Positions 1 to 8,019 are shown, counted from the first letter of the stretch. The stretch is DNA of 10,918 nt from an uncultured Pirellulaceae bacterium (GCA_947258905.1 CAMYKF010000594.1:1-10918), one strand, 5' to 3'. Notes: generated by a model from the sequence alone, not told the origin. Program-made: numbers and translations.

Positions 1-96
1 GAAATCCTGCGGCGTCAACTGGGCGATTCCCGTGCCATTCCTGCTGTGCCCAAACAGCTCGAGGAAGACGAGTCGCTGCTAGATTTCCCCAAATAA
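1..96 (+). CDS. C-terminal tail of an unrecognised protein (partial)
   Basis: Frame 1 is open from the first base and ends in TAA at 94-96, giving 31 residues that finish in LLDFPK. The tail is acidic just before its end (EEDES). Nothing in so short a piece identifies a family. It is called a real gene end because the frame runs without a stop to the window edge and a strong forward terminator follows about 77 bases after the stop codon, as expected at the end of a transcription unit. The start lies outside the window. Confidence 0.6.
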   Translation, partial: EILRRQLGDSRAIPAVPKQLEEDESLLDFPK

Positions 97-172
97 TCTG
101 CAAGCGGAGCCTCTGGCGGTGCCAGGTCGGCCCTGCCCGGTGGCACGACCGGGCTGCCAGATTCAATACATG

Positions 173-204
173 AAAGCCATGCCGGCGCGGGCATGGCTTT
201 TTTT
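173..204 (+). terminator. Rho-independent terminator
   Basis: A perfect 11-bp stem, AAAGCCATGCC (173-183) with GGCATGGCTTT (190-200), encloses a 6-base loop GGCGCG and runs into a seven-T tract (198-204). The T tract follows the stem only on the plus strand, so it ends transcription of the upstream partial gene. A second GC-rich dyad (GCCCGGT at 135-141 with ACCGGGC at 148-154) sits just upstream and has no T tract. Bases 205-335, before the next gene, show no convincing promoter to me. Confidence 0.9.
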
Positions 205-335
205 GTTGGAACCTTCCTGAGGGCAGCGATTGCTATGGACTCACGGTGGCGAAATTTGCTAACAGCCGCCGTCCAGCAAGCGGAATTCCTTGACGCTGCC
301 CCTGGCCAGCCCGATCCCGGAAATTGCGACGATTT

Positions 336-2450
336 ATGTCTGCGCACACGCACCAACACACTGCCAAGCAAAACGAGATCGACGAACTGGTTCTCGTTGT
401 GCATGGAGTGGGTGATCCGATGCCAGGGGAAACGCTGAGTCTGTTTGCGCGCAGCGTCGCCGAGGCCCAGCATCCGTTGACCGAGCACCAGGAAACCCTG
501 TGGCTGGAAGACGACACCGATGATCCGCGTGACGTCAAGACCTTCGGCAGTCATGTTCGCCATCTGGATTTCTGCGGCAACAAATCGACGCTGACCGAGG
601 TCTACTGGGGCGATCTTTCTCGAGTGCATCGCGGTTTGCCGGGTGTTATTTCCGGAATGATCGAAATCCTGTTTGGACTGCGCTATATTGCCTTCATTGC
701 GGCCCAGCAAACGGGCTATGCCGCTCGCGCCTTGCAGTGGCTGGGCTTGACTAGTGCGCACCTCCTGCATGGTCCGGTACTGGCCGTCAATTTTGTGCTG
801 GGGATGTTAATGCTGACCGTGGCGGGAACCGAGTCGATGTGGCCGGGTTCCTCACAGGTTGACCGCTGGTCCAATTTCCTGATCCTTGCCGTCGTGCTTG
901 TTTGTTTACTGTCCAGTTATCTGGGCTGGCGGATGACCAGGAACAGTGTCTGTCACCGGTTTTGGTACTGGGTCATGATCACGTCACTGTTCTTGAACGG
1001 GCTGATGCTGTTCAACCAGTTCACGCACAATCCCTTTCCATTGTGGGACTACGGCAACGTGATGATTACGTTGCTGGGTGCCCAGTGGATGTTGTTGGTC
1101 GTTACGCTGCTGGCCATGACAACGGTTTGGGTGATTGCCGTTTTGAACACGGACAATCACCGTCCCGCATTGCATGTCGCGTTTATTGTTCCCGCGCTGG
1201 CAGTCGGTATCTGGGGCCAAATCTTGCCTATGGTCTGGGTCAGCGGATCCAACAGCCTGATGAAGATGTTGCCGGCTGCCTCGGCGTCTGCCGAGCGCGG
1301 GCTGGCCGCCCGACATCGACCCGCGATGCTGTCTCAGCCGGAATCTGCGAACAACCAGCGTGACGGTTCGCGTCGCAATCCGGACCGCGCGCGGCGTCGC
1401 ATGGCGGCTGCCCAGGTCCGTGCACGTTTCTCCCGTATTTTTGATAAAGCCGTGCCATTGCTTGGCGTGCAATGTCTGATGTTTATCATGTTGGGCATGG
1501 TTCTCGTGATCCAGCTGGGTCGCTACATGCGCTGGTCGGAAAAGAATGCCGTGCCCAACTATAACGAGGGGCAACGCGCGCCGCGATTGATTGTCAACGG
1601 TGCGGTGCAGGTCTTTACCGCTGTGTGTGCCGTTACCGGAATGTTTCTGGTGATCTACGTTGGCGTGTTTGAATGGAACGGCCGTCAACTGGCCGACGAT
1701 GCCCTGTGCAGCCTGCTGGTGGAGGCAAACAAATATGCCATTGGTGTGCTCGTTCCGCTGGCCACGTTGCTGTTACTTTCCCTGGCCTACCTGCGCCCCG
1801 CACTGGATATTTTGCTGGATGTGATCACTCACTTTTATTTCCGCAGTGCCACGTCCGCTGACAGGATTCGCGGCTTTGCCGAAGCCTTCGATATCGATGA
1901 CGTGACGTTTGAAGGCGGCGAATTGTATTTTTCGCGTCGCGATGTGATCCATCGTCGCATGAAACGAATCCTCGATTTCTATCGTGACACGCTGGTTGGC
2001 AATCCGACCCTGACCATCATCAGCCATTCGCAGGGCTCGATGATTGCCATTGAGGTCATCAACGATGATGAATTGAGCTGGGTCAAGGAAAAATTCAGCA
2101 AGGTCAACTTCATTACGATGGGCTCGCCCTTTCACCACATCTATCAACAGTACTTTCACCATTTTTATCCGCCGCTGGATCACGAGCAGTGGAAGAACCT
2201 GCGCGATCGCGTCTCGCGTTGGCTGAACATCTTCCGCATCGATGATTTCGTAGGCACCGAAATCGAGTTCCCGGATGCGTTGCCTCAGGCCCGTGACGGT
2301 ACCTGGTCCAATCATGCCGTTGATCCTTACGGGCACATGTTCTACTGGCGTGACCGGCAAGTGCTGTCAATTATTCGCGAGCATGATATCTGTCGTTCGC
2401 TGTCAGGCGAGGGCCATCATAGGCACCATCATCATCACGATGCGGCCTGA
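336..2450 (+). CDS. Multi-pass membrane protein with alpha/beta-hydrolase (lipase-like) motifs and His-rich tail
   Basis: This 704-residue protein is not a named family to me. Near the N-terminus (about 18-28) a hydrophobic strand leads into HGVGDP, like the HGxG oxyanion region of lipases. Roughly 8-9 hydrophobic segments follow between about 100 and 490, interrupted by an Arg-rich hydrophilic loop (about 318-370). The soluble C-terminal part carries SHSQGS (563-568), a G-x-S-x-G-type nucleophile elbow with Ser565. Asp636/Asp637 follow (RIDDFVG), then His667 (GHMFYW); together these could form a Ser-Asp-His triad. The protein therefore looks like a serine hydrolase split around a membrane insert; the substrate is unknown, and a lipid or ester is only a guess. 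The last residues include seven histidines (694-701). ATG336 was chosen over an in-frame TTG at 324, which would add four residues; neither has a clear ribosome binding site. It is probably monocistronic, since 128 bases separate it from the next gene. Confidence 0.85.
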   Translation: MSAHTHQHTAKQNEIDELVLVVHGVGDPMPGETLSLFARSVAEAQHPLTEHQETLWLEDDTDDPRDVKTFGSHVRHLDFCGNKSTLTEVYWGDLSRVHRGLPGVISGMIEILFGLRYIAFIAAQQTGYAARALQWLGLTSAHLLHGPVLAVNFVLGMLMLTVAGTESMWPGSSQVDRWSNFLILAVVLVCLLSSYLGWRMTRNSVCHRFWYWVMITSLFLNGLMLFNQFTHNPFPLWDYGNVMITLLGAQWMLLVVTLLAMTTVWVIAVLNTDNHRPALHVAFIVPALAVGIWGQILPMVWVSGSNSLMKMLPAASASAERGLAARHRPAMLSQPESANNQRDGSRRNPDRARRRMAAAQVRARFSRIFDKAVPLLGVQCLMFIMLGMVLVIQLGRYMRWSEKNAVPNYNEGQRAPRLIVNGAVQVFTAVCAVTGMFLVIYVGVFEWNGRQLADDALCSLLVEANKYAIGVLVPLATLLLLSLAYLRPALDILLDVITHFYFRSATSADRIRGFAEAFDIDDVTFEGGELYFSRRDVIHRRMKRILDFYRDTLVGNPTLTIISHSQGSMIAIEVINDDELSWVKEKFSKVNFITMGSPFHHIYQQYFHHFYPPLDHEQWKNLRDRVSRWLNIFRIDDFVGTEIEFPDALPQARDGTWSNHAVDPYGHMFYWRDRQVLSIIREHDICRSLSGEGHHRHHHHHDAA

Positions 2451-2567
2451 TCGGGGCGGTATCGCTGCTAAACGACTTGCCCACGTGAAATCCCGGCTTG
2501 ACCCGCGCATTCCGAGTTTGCTAGTTACGCGTTGAGATACTGCGAACTTGTCTGGATCGGTCTTCCC

Positions 2568-2572
2568 AAAGG
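2568..2572 (+). promoter_or_regulatory. Shine-Dalgarno that supports a TTG start
   Basis: AAAGG lies 6 bases before the TTG at 2579. The frame is open back to a TAG at 2522-2524 but contains no ATG or GTG before 2579, and the predicted signal sequence begins directly after this TTG. The site therefore supports TTG2579 as the start. Bases 2451-2567 show a TTGACC (2498-2503) but no good -10 box at a suitable distance. Confidence 0.45.
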
Positions 2573-2578
2573 CTCGAC

Positions 2579-3880
2579 TTGAGCGAATTTGTGCGTTTTT
2601 TGAATGTGTCTGCGACTGTGGCGCTGGCAATAACTGGATGCGTGCTCGCCTCGCTGGCGTCGCCGTCGGACGTTATCGGCCAACGCGTGCGCTTCGGGGA
2701 CTCGTATGTAGTTCCCGGCACGCAGTCCGTACCGCCCGGTACCGCGATCACGACGCAACCGGTGATTACCGCGCCGCCTGGCCAGTTGGTCACGCCGGCT
2801 CCGGGAACACTTCAGACGGTGCCTCCCCTGCCCATCCAGACTGTCCCCGGCGCAATCGTCACACAGCCCGGCGGAACGGTTCCGCTGTCATTGCAACCCC
2901 AGACGGTTCCTCCGCCCGGAGCCGTGATCATTCCGGGCAACGGTGTGGGACCGCAATCGGTACAGCCGCCGCCATATATATACCCGCCGCCAGGTACGAT
3001 AGTTGGGCCGGGATCCGCCAGCAACGGATCATGGAGCAACTCGCCGTGGGCCTGGCCCAATCAGGCGTGGGCGCGGCTGCGCGCATCGAACGCCTACCGA
3101 TTGATCGAGCGACCGCGCTGGCGGCAGACGTTTTTGTACCGCGGCTCGGGCGCCAACAGTCTGGGACTGAACGAAACCGATCTGGCCACGACTTTCGCCT
3201 TTCCGGGTTGCTGTGGTGCGCCGATTCGAATATCTCCCGGCTTTGTATTTCACTGGTGGGATGGTCCGGACACGCCCGCCACCGGTGCCGATTTGCCGCC
3301 GCGCACCTACAGTGCCTATCTGGCCAGCGACATTGCCTCGCCGTGGGATCGTCAATTCGGCGGTGAACTGAATTTCACCGTCGGCGTGTACAGCGATTTC
3401 AACTTTGTTAACAGTGACAGTGTTCGCTTTACCGGTGTCGGACTGGGTTGGTTTCGCCTGGGCAACACGACGACGTTCAAGCTCGGCATCGAATACCTCG
3501 ACCGCGTCAAGGTCAAACTCTTGCCCGCAATCGGTTTCTTTATTTACCCCTCACCGGATCTGAAGCTGGATATCTACTTTCCGCGTCCCAAGCTGGCAAT
3601 GCGTTTTCCCTCCGCAGGCAACTACGAGGTCTGGGGTTATCTGGGGGCCGAATATGGCACCGGTTCCTGGAGCATCGAACGGATTGGTGGTCTGAAAGAC
3701 CAGGCCGACGTCAACGACGTGCGGATCTTCCTGGGACTGGAATCGCTGAATCTGTACCGAATCACGGGATTCTTTGAATTTGGATATGTGTTCAACCGCG
3801 ACATTATTTACCGTTCGGATCCGGGTACGGAAATACCGATCGACGATACCTGGATGCTGCGCGCAGGCATCGCATTCTGA
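2579..3880 (+). CDS. Secreted Pro/Gly-rich protein with outer-membrane beta-barrel-like C-terminal domain
   Basis: The protein has 433 residues from a TTG start. Residues 1-27 form a secretion signal (Arg6, then a hydrophobic stretch). The end of that stretch can be read either as a lipobox (I18-T19-G20-Cys21) or as a signal peptidase I site near ASLA-S. Residues about 44-146 are a low-complexity region built of PPG, VPG and QPG turns. Residues about 165-433 have alternating polar/hydrophobic strands, many aromatic residues and a terminal Phe433 (MLRAGIAF), the usual C-terminal signature for insertion of outer-membrane barrels. This resembles uncharacterised planctomycete outer-membrane proteins (possibly DUF6268-like), but I cannot confirm a family. 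The likely role is structural or transport at the outer membrane. The small lipoprotein gene 38 bases downstream is probably co-transcribed. A Cys-Cys pair (211-212) lies in the barrel part. Confidence 0.85.
   Translation: MSEFVRFLNVSATVALAITGCVLASLASPSDVIGQRVRFGDSYVVPGTQSVPPGTAITTQPVITAPPGQLVTPAPGTLQTVPPLPIQTVPGAIVTQPGGTVPLSLQPQTVPPPGAVIIPGNGVGPQSVQPPPYIYPPPGTIVGPGSASNGSWSNSPWAWPNQAWARLRASNAYRLIERPRWRQTFLYRGSGANSLGLNETDLATTFAFPGCCGAPIRISPGFVFHWWDGPDTPATGADLPPRTYSAYLASDIASPWDRQFGGELNFTVGVYSDFNFVNSDSVRFTGVGLGWFRLGNTTTFKLGIEYLDRVKVKLLPAIGFFIYPSPDLKLDIYFPRPKLAMRFPSAGNYEVWGYLGAEYGTGSWSIERIGGLKDQADVNDVRIFLGLESLNLYRITGFFEFGYVFNRDIIYRSDPGTEIPIDDTWMLRAGIAF
2708..3016 (+). repeat. Low-complexity Pro/Gly-turn region within the barrel protein
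   Basis: This stretch encodes about 100 residues of irregular repeats in which PG or PPG recurs every 6-15 residues, separated by V, T, Q and I. Examples are SVPPGT, TAPPGQ, QTVPGA, TVPPPG and YPPPGT. It is likely an extended, flexible linker between the membrane anchor or signal and the barrel domain. The repeats are degenerate at DNA level, so this is a protein-level pattern rather than a recent tandem duplication. Confidence 0.6.
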
Positions 3881-3918
3881 ATACTTGTTCGTAGCATTAA
3901 CAAGAAAGAAAACCAGAA

Positions 3919-4218
3919 ATGAAACGTGAAATCTATTGCGGGATCGCTGTCTTCTCCTTGACAGCGCTGGCTTTGGCAGGTTGCCGTGGCGCACCTTGCG
4001 GCAACTGTGGTTCGTACCCGGGATACGGCGCCCAGCCAGGTGTCGGCGTACCGCCAACGACCTACGTGCAGCCCGGACCGGGCGTCCAGGGCATTCAGCC
4101 GCCCCCGGGGGTACCCGTTCAGCCGGGAGCCGTCATGCAGCCCGGCGTGCAGTACCAGTTGCCGCCCGGCCAGGTCGCTCCGCAACCGTTGCAGCCCGGT
4201 GCGATTTACGGTGGATAG
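3919..4218 (+). CDS. Small Pro/Gly/Gln-rich lipoprotein
   Basis: The 99-residue product starts MKRE, followed by a hydrophobic segment and a classic lipobox L19-A20-G21-Cys22, so it should be cleaved by signal peptidase II and lipid-anchored. The mature part begins with three more cysteines (26, 29 and close by; RGAPCGNCGS) and then becomes PG/QPG/PPG repeats to the end (GAIYGG). No catalytic domain is visible. The composition and repeat style match the Pro/Gly region of the barrel protein just upstream, suggesting that the two act together at the cell envelope; this is inferred from context only. The ATG follows an A-rich, weakly SD-like stretch. It converges on ppk with only 21 bases between stop codons and no obvious terminator there. 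Confidence 0.8.
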   Translation: MKREIYCGIAVFSLTALALAGCRGAPCGNCGSYPGYGAQPGVGVPPTTYVQPGPGVQGIQPPPGVPVQPGAVMQPGVQYQLPPGQVAPQPLQPGAIYGG

Positions 4219-4239
4219 CCGACAAATGGCAGGCAAGAT

Positions 4240-6387
4240 TCAAGCGGATTCGTGGCTGGCCCGGTGCGGTCGAAAGGTCGACCGTGAGGCCTGAGTTGCT
4301 GCCTCGTCCAGTTCGCAGGCCCTTGTATACAAGTCGACCTGGCTGCGGTGCGGAATTTGAGCCCCCGTGGCGTGCAGCCGATCGTATTGGCCATCGCCGT
4401 CCAGTTGCCACGCGTTGACATTGTCCTGCAGGCAGGAAACCAGCACGTTCTGGACTTGCCGCGCGCATTCGGGATCGAGGACGGGTACGAGCAGTTCCAC
4501 GCGACGATCCAGATTGCGCGTCATCCAGTCGGCGCTGGCGATAAACGTGCGATGATCGCCGCCATGCAGGAAGTAAAAGACTCGCGCGTGTTCCAGCAAG
4601 CGATCCACGATGCTGGTCACCCGAATGTTTTCGCTGAGGCCGGGCACACCGGGTTTGAGGCAGCAGATTCCACGCACGTTCAATTCAATCTGCACACCTG
4701 CCTGCGACGCCTGGTAGAGATGGTCAATAATCTGCTGGTCGAGCAGGGAATTCACCTTGGCGCGAATCATGGCAGGCCGCCCCGATTCTGCAGTGGCGAT
4801 TTCCACATCAATCATTTCCGAGATCTTGTTACGCAAATCGAGCGGCGCGGCAATCAGCTGCGTCATGGGACGGGGAACAGACATCCCGGTCACCGCGTTG
4901 AACAGCTTGACCGCGTCATTGCCCAGTTCCGGATTGCACGTAAACAGACTGATATCGCAATACAGCTGGGCCGTTGATTCGTTGTAGTTGCCCGTGCCGA
5001 AGTGCATATAACGGCGAATGCCATGGCTTTCGCGACGCACCACAAGACAGATTTTGGCGTGTGTCTTGAGGCCACGGACACCGTAAATCACATCGACTCC
5101 GGCTTCCTCCAGCTTGCGGGCCCAATCGATATTTCGTTTTTCGTCAAAACGGGCCTTCAATTCGACAACGACCGTGACGTGTTTGCCCGATTCAGCTGCC
5201 TGACGCAGGGCGTTTACCATTTCGCTGTCCCGGCTGGTGCGATACAGGGTCTGCTTGATCGCAATCACCTGGGGATCGGCGGCCGCGGCCACTACAAAAT
5301 CAACCACGGGCTGATATTGCTGATAGGGATGAAACAGCACGCGATCGTCCTGGGCAATTACCTCAAAGATGTTCTCGCCGGGACGGAAGTCGGGCGACGC
5401 ATGCGGCGGCCACGGCTCGTACTTCAGTTCGCGAAATCCGGAAACCGTGGCCAGCGGGAATAATGCCGCAAGATCCGGGGGCCCCGGGATGCGATGCACG
5501 TTTTCCGCGTCCACCTCAACACACTGCTGCAAAAAAGACTGCGTTTCCTGACTGCTCTCGGCGTCGATTTCCAGCCATACGCAATCGCTGGTCTGCCGTT
5601 GGTCCAGCATGGCCTGCATGCCGATCATCAAATCGGCGGCGTCTTCATCAACCGTGACGTCTCCGTTTCTGATGGTACGGAAAGCGACCGTTTCCAGCAC
5701 TTCCTGGTCGGGAAACAGCTGGTCCGCAAACATGGCCAGCGCGTCCTCCACTATCACGAAATGCACGCCCTCGTCCGAGGGCACGGTCAAAATACGTTGC
5801 AACCCGCGGCGCATCGGCACCACCACAAACCGGGATTCGTCAGCGGATTCATTTCCTTCCACCCGATCGGAGCCCAGAGCCCGGCCGCGCAACCGCACGC
5901 ACAATCCCAGTGTCGCGCCAATCATCGACGGGAAATCCTCCGCGCCTGAGACCGCTATCGGGCTGACGACCGACACAATCTCCTCATCGAACACCCGTTG
6001 TAGATGCTCCTGCTGTGACACCGAAATCTCGTCCCGCGTCAGGCGGCGGATGCCATGATTTGCCAGTTGCGGCAACAGCTGTTCATTGAGGCAACGGTAC
6101 TGCTCGTCCACCATCTGATTGACACGATCGCGGATGGCCTGCAATTGCTCGGCGGCGCTCATTCCGGCAATGTCAACCGTATTGGGCTGCTGGCGTGCCT
6201 GAATCATCAGGCCGCCTACCCGCACCATAAAGAACTCATCCAGATTGGAACCGGTGATGGCAAGAAACTTGACTCGCTCCAAAAGCGGTGTTTCAGCATC
6301 GATAGCCTGATCGAGAACCCGCTGGTTAAATTCCAGCCAGCTGAGTTCGCGGTTGAAGTACAGTTTTGAGGTATCATTCGACGACAC
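4240..6387 (-). CDS. ppk: Polyphosphate kinase 1
   Basis: Ppk1 reversibly transfers the terminal phosphate of ATP to inorganic polyphosphate. The 715-residue product is full length for the family. The N-terminal domain has NRELSWLEFN (12-21) and GSNLDEFF (46-53), which contribute to ATP binding. The catalytic part carries TLYRTS (Arg383), ARFDE (Arg413), KTHAK with His443 (equivalent of the autophosphorylated histidine of E. coli Ppk, His435) and HFGTGNYN with His462 (equivalent of His454). All expected active-site residues are present. The last 30 or so residues are polar and poorly conserved in character. The start is GTG at 6387-6385, preceded at 7 bases by AGGA (6398-6395), which overlaps the stop codon of ppx. 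This arrangement indicates co-transcription and translational coupling with ppx. Confidence 0.97.
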   Translation of the reverse strand: MSSNDTSKLYFNRELSWLEFNQRVLDQAIDAETPLLERVKFLAITGSNLDEFFMVRVGGLMIQARQQPNTVDIAGMSAAEQLQAIRDRVNQMVDEQYRCLNEQLLPQLANHGIRRLTRDEISVSQQEHLQRVFDEEIVSVVSPIAVSGAEDFPSMIGATLGLCVRLRGRALGSDRVEGNESADESRFVVVPMRRGLQRILTVPSDEGVHFVIVEDALAMFADQLFPDQEVLETVAFRTIRNGDVTVDEDAADLMIGMQAMLDQRQTSDCVWLEIDAESSQETQSFLQQCVEVDAENVHRIPGPPDLAALFPLATVSGFRELKYEPWPPHASPDFRPGENIFEVIAQDDRVLFHPYQQYQPVVDFVVAAAADPQVIAIKQTLYRTSRDSEMVNALRQAAESGKHVTVVVELKARFDEKRNIDWARKLEEAGVDVIYGVRGLKTHAKICLVVRRESHGIRRYMHFGTGNYNESTAQLYCDISLFTCNPELGNDAVKLFNAVTGMSVPRPMTQLIAAPLDLRNKISEMIDVEIATAESGRPAMIRAKVNSLLDQQIIDHLYQASQAGVQIELNVRGICCLKPGVPGLSENIRVTSIVDRLLEHARVFYFLHGGDHRTFIASADWMTRNLDRRVELLVPVLDPECARQVQNVLVSCLQDNVNAWQLDGDGQYDRLHATGAQIPHRSQVDLYTRACELDEAATQASRSTFRPHRASHESA

Positions 6388-6394
6388 AGCAAGT

Positions 6395-6398
6395 TCCT
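6395..6398 (-). promoter_or_regulatory. ppk Shine-Dalgarno overlapping the ppx stop codon
   Basis: On the minus strand the ppx stop TAG (6399-6397) runs directly into AGGA (6398-6395), 7 bases before the GTG start of ppk. Ribosomes finishing ppx would be placed on the ppk initiation site. This is one of the few clear Shine-Dalgarno sites in the window and fixes the GTG start. Confidence 0.65.
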
Positions 6399-7992
6399 AA
6401 AATCGTGAATCCCCGGGGGCCGTTACCAGTTCGGCCTTGAGACCGAAAACATGTTCGAACAAATCGCGTTCCCGACGCAGTTCAAGTTGCTCCAGCGAAA
6501 TATCACCCAGTCCCGATACCGATATTTGCAACTCATTGCCTCGCACTTCGCATTGAATTTCGCCGATCCGCTGGCTCCGTGACGCATCCAGCGCTTTGGC
6601 CACACGAAGAATGGCCGCCAGTTTGGAGACGCTGGCCCGGTCCTCGCGATTCAATTGCGAATAGATTTCGTGAGTCGGCAGCGGCAAGGCGCGACGATGA
6701 TATCGGGCAATCAATGACACCAGCAACAGATCGCGGGTACCGACCCCGAAAAATACCGAGTTGCGAATAATATACATCGAGTGTTTGTGGTAGCTACGTT
6801 CATTGATCGCCAAACCGACTTCATGCAACAGGGCCGCCATCCGCAGCAGGATCTCCCAACGCTGGCCCAGCCCGTGTATTTTGCGGGTCTGGTCGAACAG
6901 GGACGCTGACAGCCGGTCGACGTGCAGGGCATGATTTTCGTCAAACCCGAAGCGACGCCCGGTCGCAATCACGCTGTTGATTACCTGCTCCTCCGCCTGC
7001 CCAAATACCTTGCCGCTGGTGGTCATCTCCTTGATCAATCCGTCCCGCAAGTTGGCGCTGGCCACGTGCAGTTCGTTGATCTCCAGGGCCCGGGCAAACA
7101 TCAGATTGGCCAGCAACGCTGGAGCCAGTGACTCCGCCTCGTGGACGCTCAGCTGATATTTCCTGACCAGTTGACCCGGGTTTAACTGGATGACCTGCTC
7201 GGCGAAGTCGGCAAACTTCTCGACGCTGATCCGTACCATTGATTCGGAGGGAACGCGGTTCAGAATTTTGGCCGCGGCCAATCGCATGTCACCGCCCATG
7301 GCCACAAATTTGGGATGATCAAGCGGACCGGTCACGCCCAGGAACTGGTTGATCGTTGTGGCGATCTGTCGCTCCATGAGGGCTCGTGAATTGGCCAGCG
7401 GTGCGCGAAAGGCCTCCAGCGTCTTGATTAATCGCAAGGCACCCAGGCGATAGGTCTGGGCAAATGTCACATAACCGTCTTCCAGCAGCATCAACTCGGT
7501 CGACCCGCCACCAACCTCGCAAACAATGGTTTGCCCCTGATTCAGCTCGGGCAATTCCTCCAGAAGCGGTTTAATGCCAAGAAACGTAATGCGGTGCAAT
7601 CGCGATTCGTCAAACGGCTCGATGTCGAATCCAGTGGCAATGAACACGCGGTCCTGAAAGGCCAGTCGATTGCTGGCCTCGCGCACCGCACTGGTCGCGA
7701 CCACTCGCACATCCTGAGGCCGATCCATTCCGTATTCACGCAGTTTGGCCCGGTAATCCTTCAAGACGTGCACACATTCCTCGATCGTCGAGCGACTGAT
7801 CGTGCCCTTGATGAACGAATCGCGTCCCAATTGCACGGCTTGCGACAACGACTCCAGCGTATTTATCGTGCCGTCCTCGTGTACTTCGGCAATCATCATG
7901 CGCACCGAGGTAGCGCCGATATCGATCACAGCCACAATCCGCGTATCGGATGCGGTCGTTGGCGTAGGTTCATTTTCCACGATGGAATTCAT
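6397..7992 (-). CDS. ppx: Ppx/GppA-family phosphatase with C-terminal HD-type domain
   Basis: The 531-residue protein belongs to the exopolyphosphatase / pppGpp phosphatase family (ASKHA fold). Visible motifs are IDIGATSVRM (23-32, phosphate loop), VVATSAVREASN (97-108), CEVGGGSTEL (158-167) and AMGGDMRLAA (231-240). A helical HD-like domain follows, with LLHEVGLAINERSYHKHS (388-405) and ARYHRR (429-434), then a C-terminal extension to 531. Such enzymes release phosphate from polyphosphate ends or convert pppGpp to ppGpp; sequence alone does not separate the two. An oddity is the region that usually reads EEAR before the LG motif. Here it reads DESRLHRITFLG (128-139), so the usual acidic residue may be replaced or shifted. 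The gene lies directly upstream of ppk, so polyphosphate synthesis and turnover are co-expressed. The ATG at 7992 has no clear ribosome binding site. Confidence 0.93.
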   Translation of the reverse strand: MNSIVENEPTPTTASDTRIVAVIDIGATSVRMMIAEVHEDGTINTLESLSQAVQLGRDSFIKGTISRSTIEECVHVLKDYRAKLREYGMDRPQDVRVVATSAVREASNRLAFQDRVFIATGFDIEPFDESRLHRITFLGIKPLLEELPELNQGQTIVCEVGGGSTELMLLEDGYVTFAQTYRLGALRLIKTLEAFRAPLANSRALMERQIATTINQFLGVTGPLDHPKFVAMGGDMRLAAAKILNRVPSESMVRISVEKFADFAEQVIQLNPGQLVRKYQLSVHEAESLAPALLANLMFARALEINELHVASANLRDGLIKEMTTSGKVFGQAEEQVINSVIATGRRFGFDENHALHVDRLSASLFDQTRKIHGLGQRWEILLRMAALLHEVGLAINERSYHKHSMYIIRNSVFFGVGTRDLLLVSLIARYHRRALPLPTHEIYSQLNREDRASVSKLAAILRVAKALDASRSQRIGEIQCEVRGNELQISVSGLGDISLEQLELRRERDLFEHVFGLKAELVTAPGDSRF

Positions 7993-8019
7993 GTCGGACC
8001 ATGATTCTTGCAGGAACAG

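Noticed and set aside
15..770. Long minus-strand open frame (251 codons) opposite the terminator and the start of the membrane protein gene
   Set aside because: It runs through the terminator and opposite a gene with clear hydrolase motifs, has no recognisable domain, and reads as composition-driven low-complexity sequence.
984..1688. Minus-strand open frame of 234 codons inside the membrane protein gene
   Set aside because: It is His/Gln-rich, as expected for the complement of membrane-helix codons, with no motif and no promoter. It is an antisense shadow.
2498..2527. TTGACC as the -35 box of a promoter for the barrel protein gene
   Set aside because: No hexamer resembling TATAAT occurs 16-18 bases downstream; the best matches only two or three positions.
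3936..4418. Plus-strand frame of 160 codons overlapping the lipoprotein gene and the end of ppk
   Set aside because: It is Arg/Pro-rich, runs antisense into the conserved ppk gene and competes with a lipoprotein that has a perfect lipobox.
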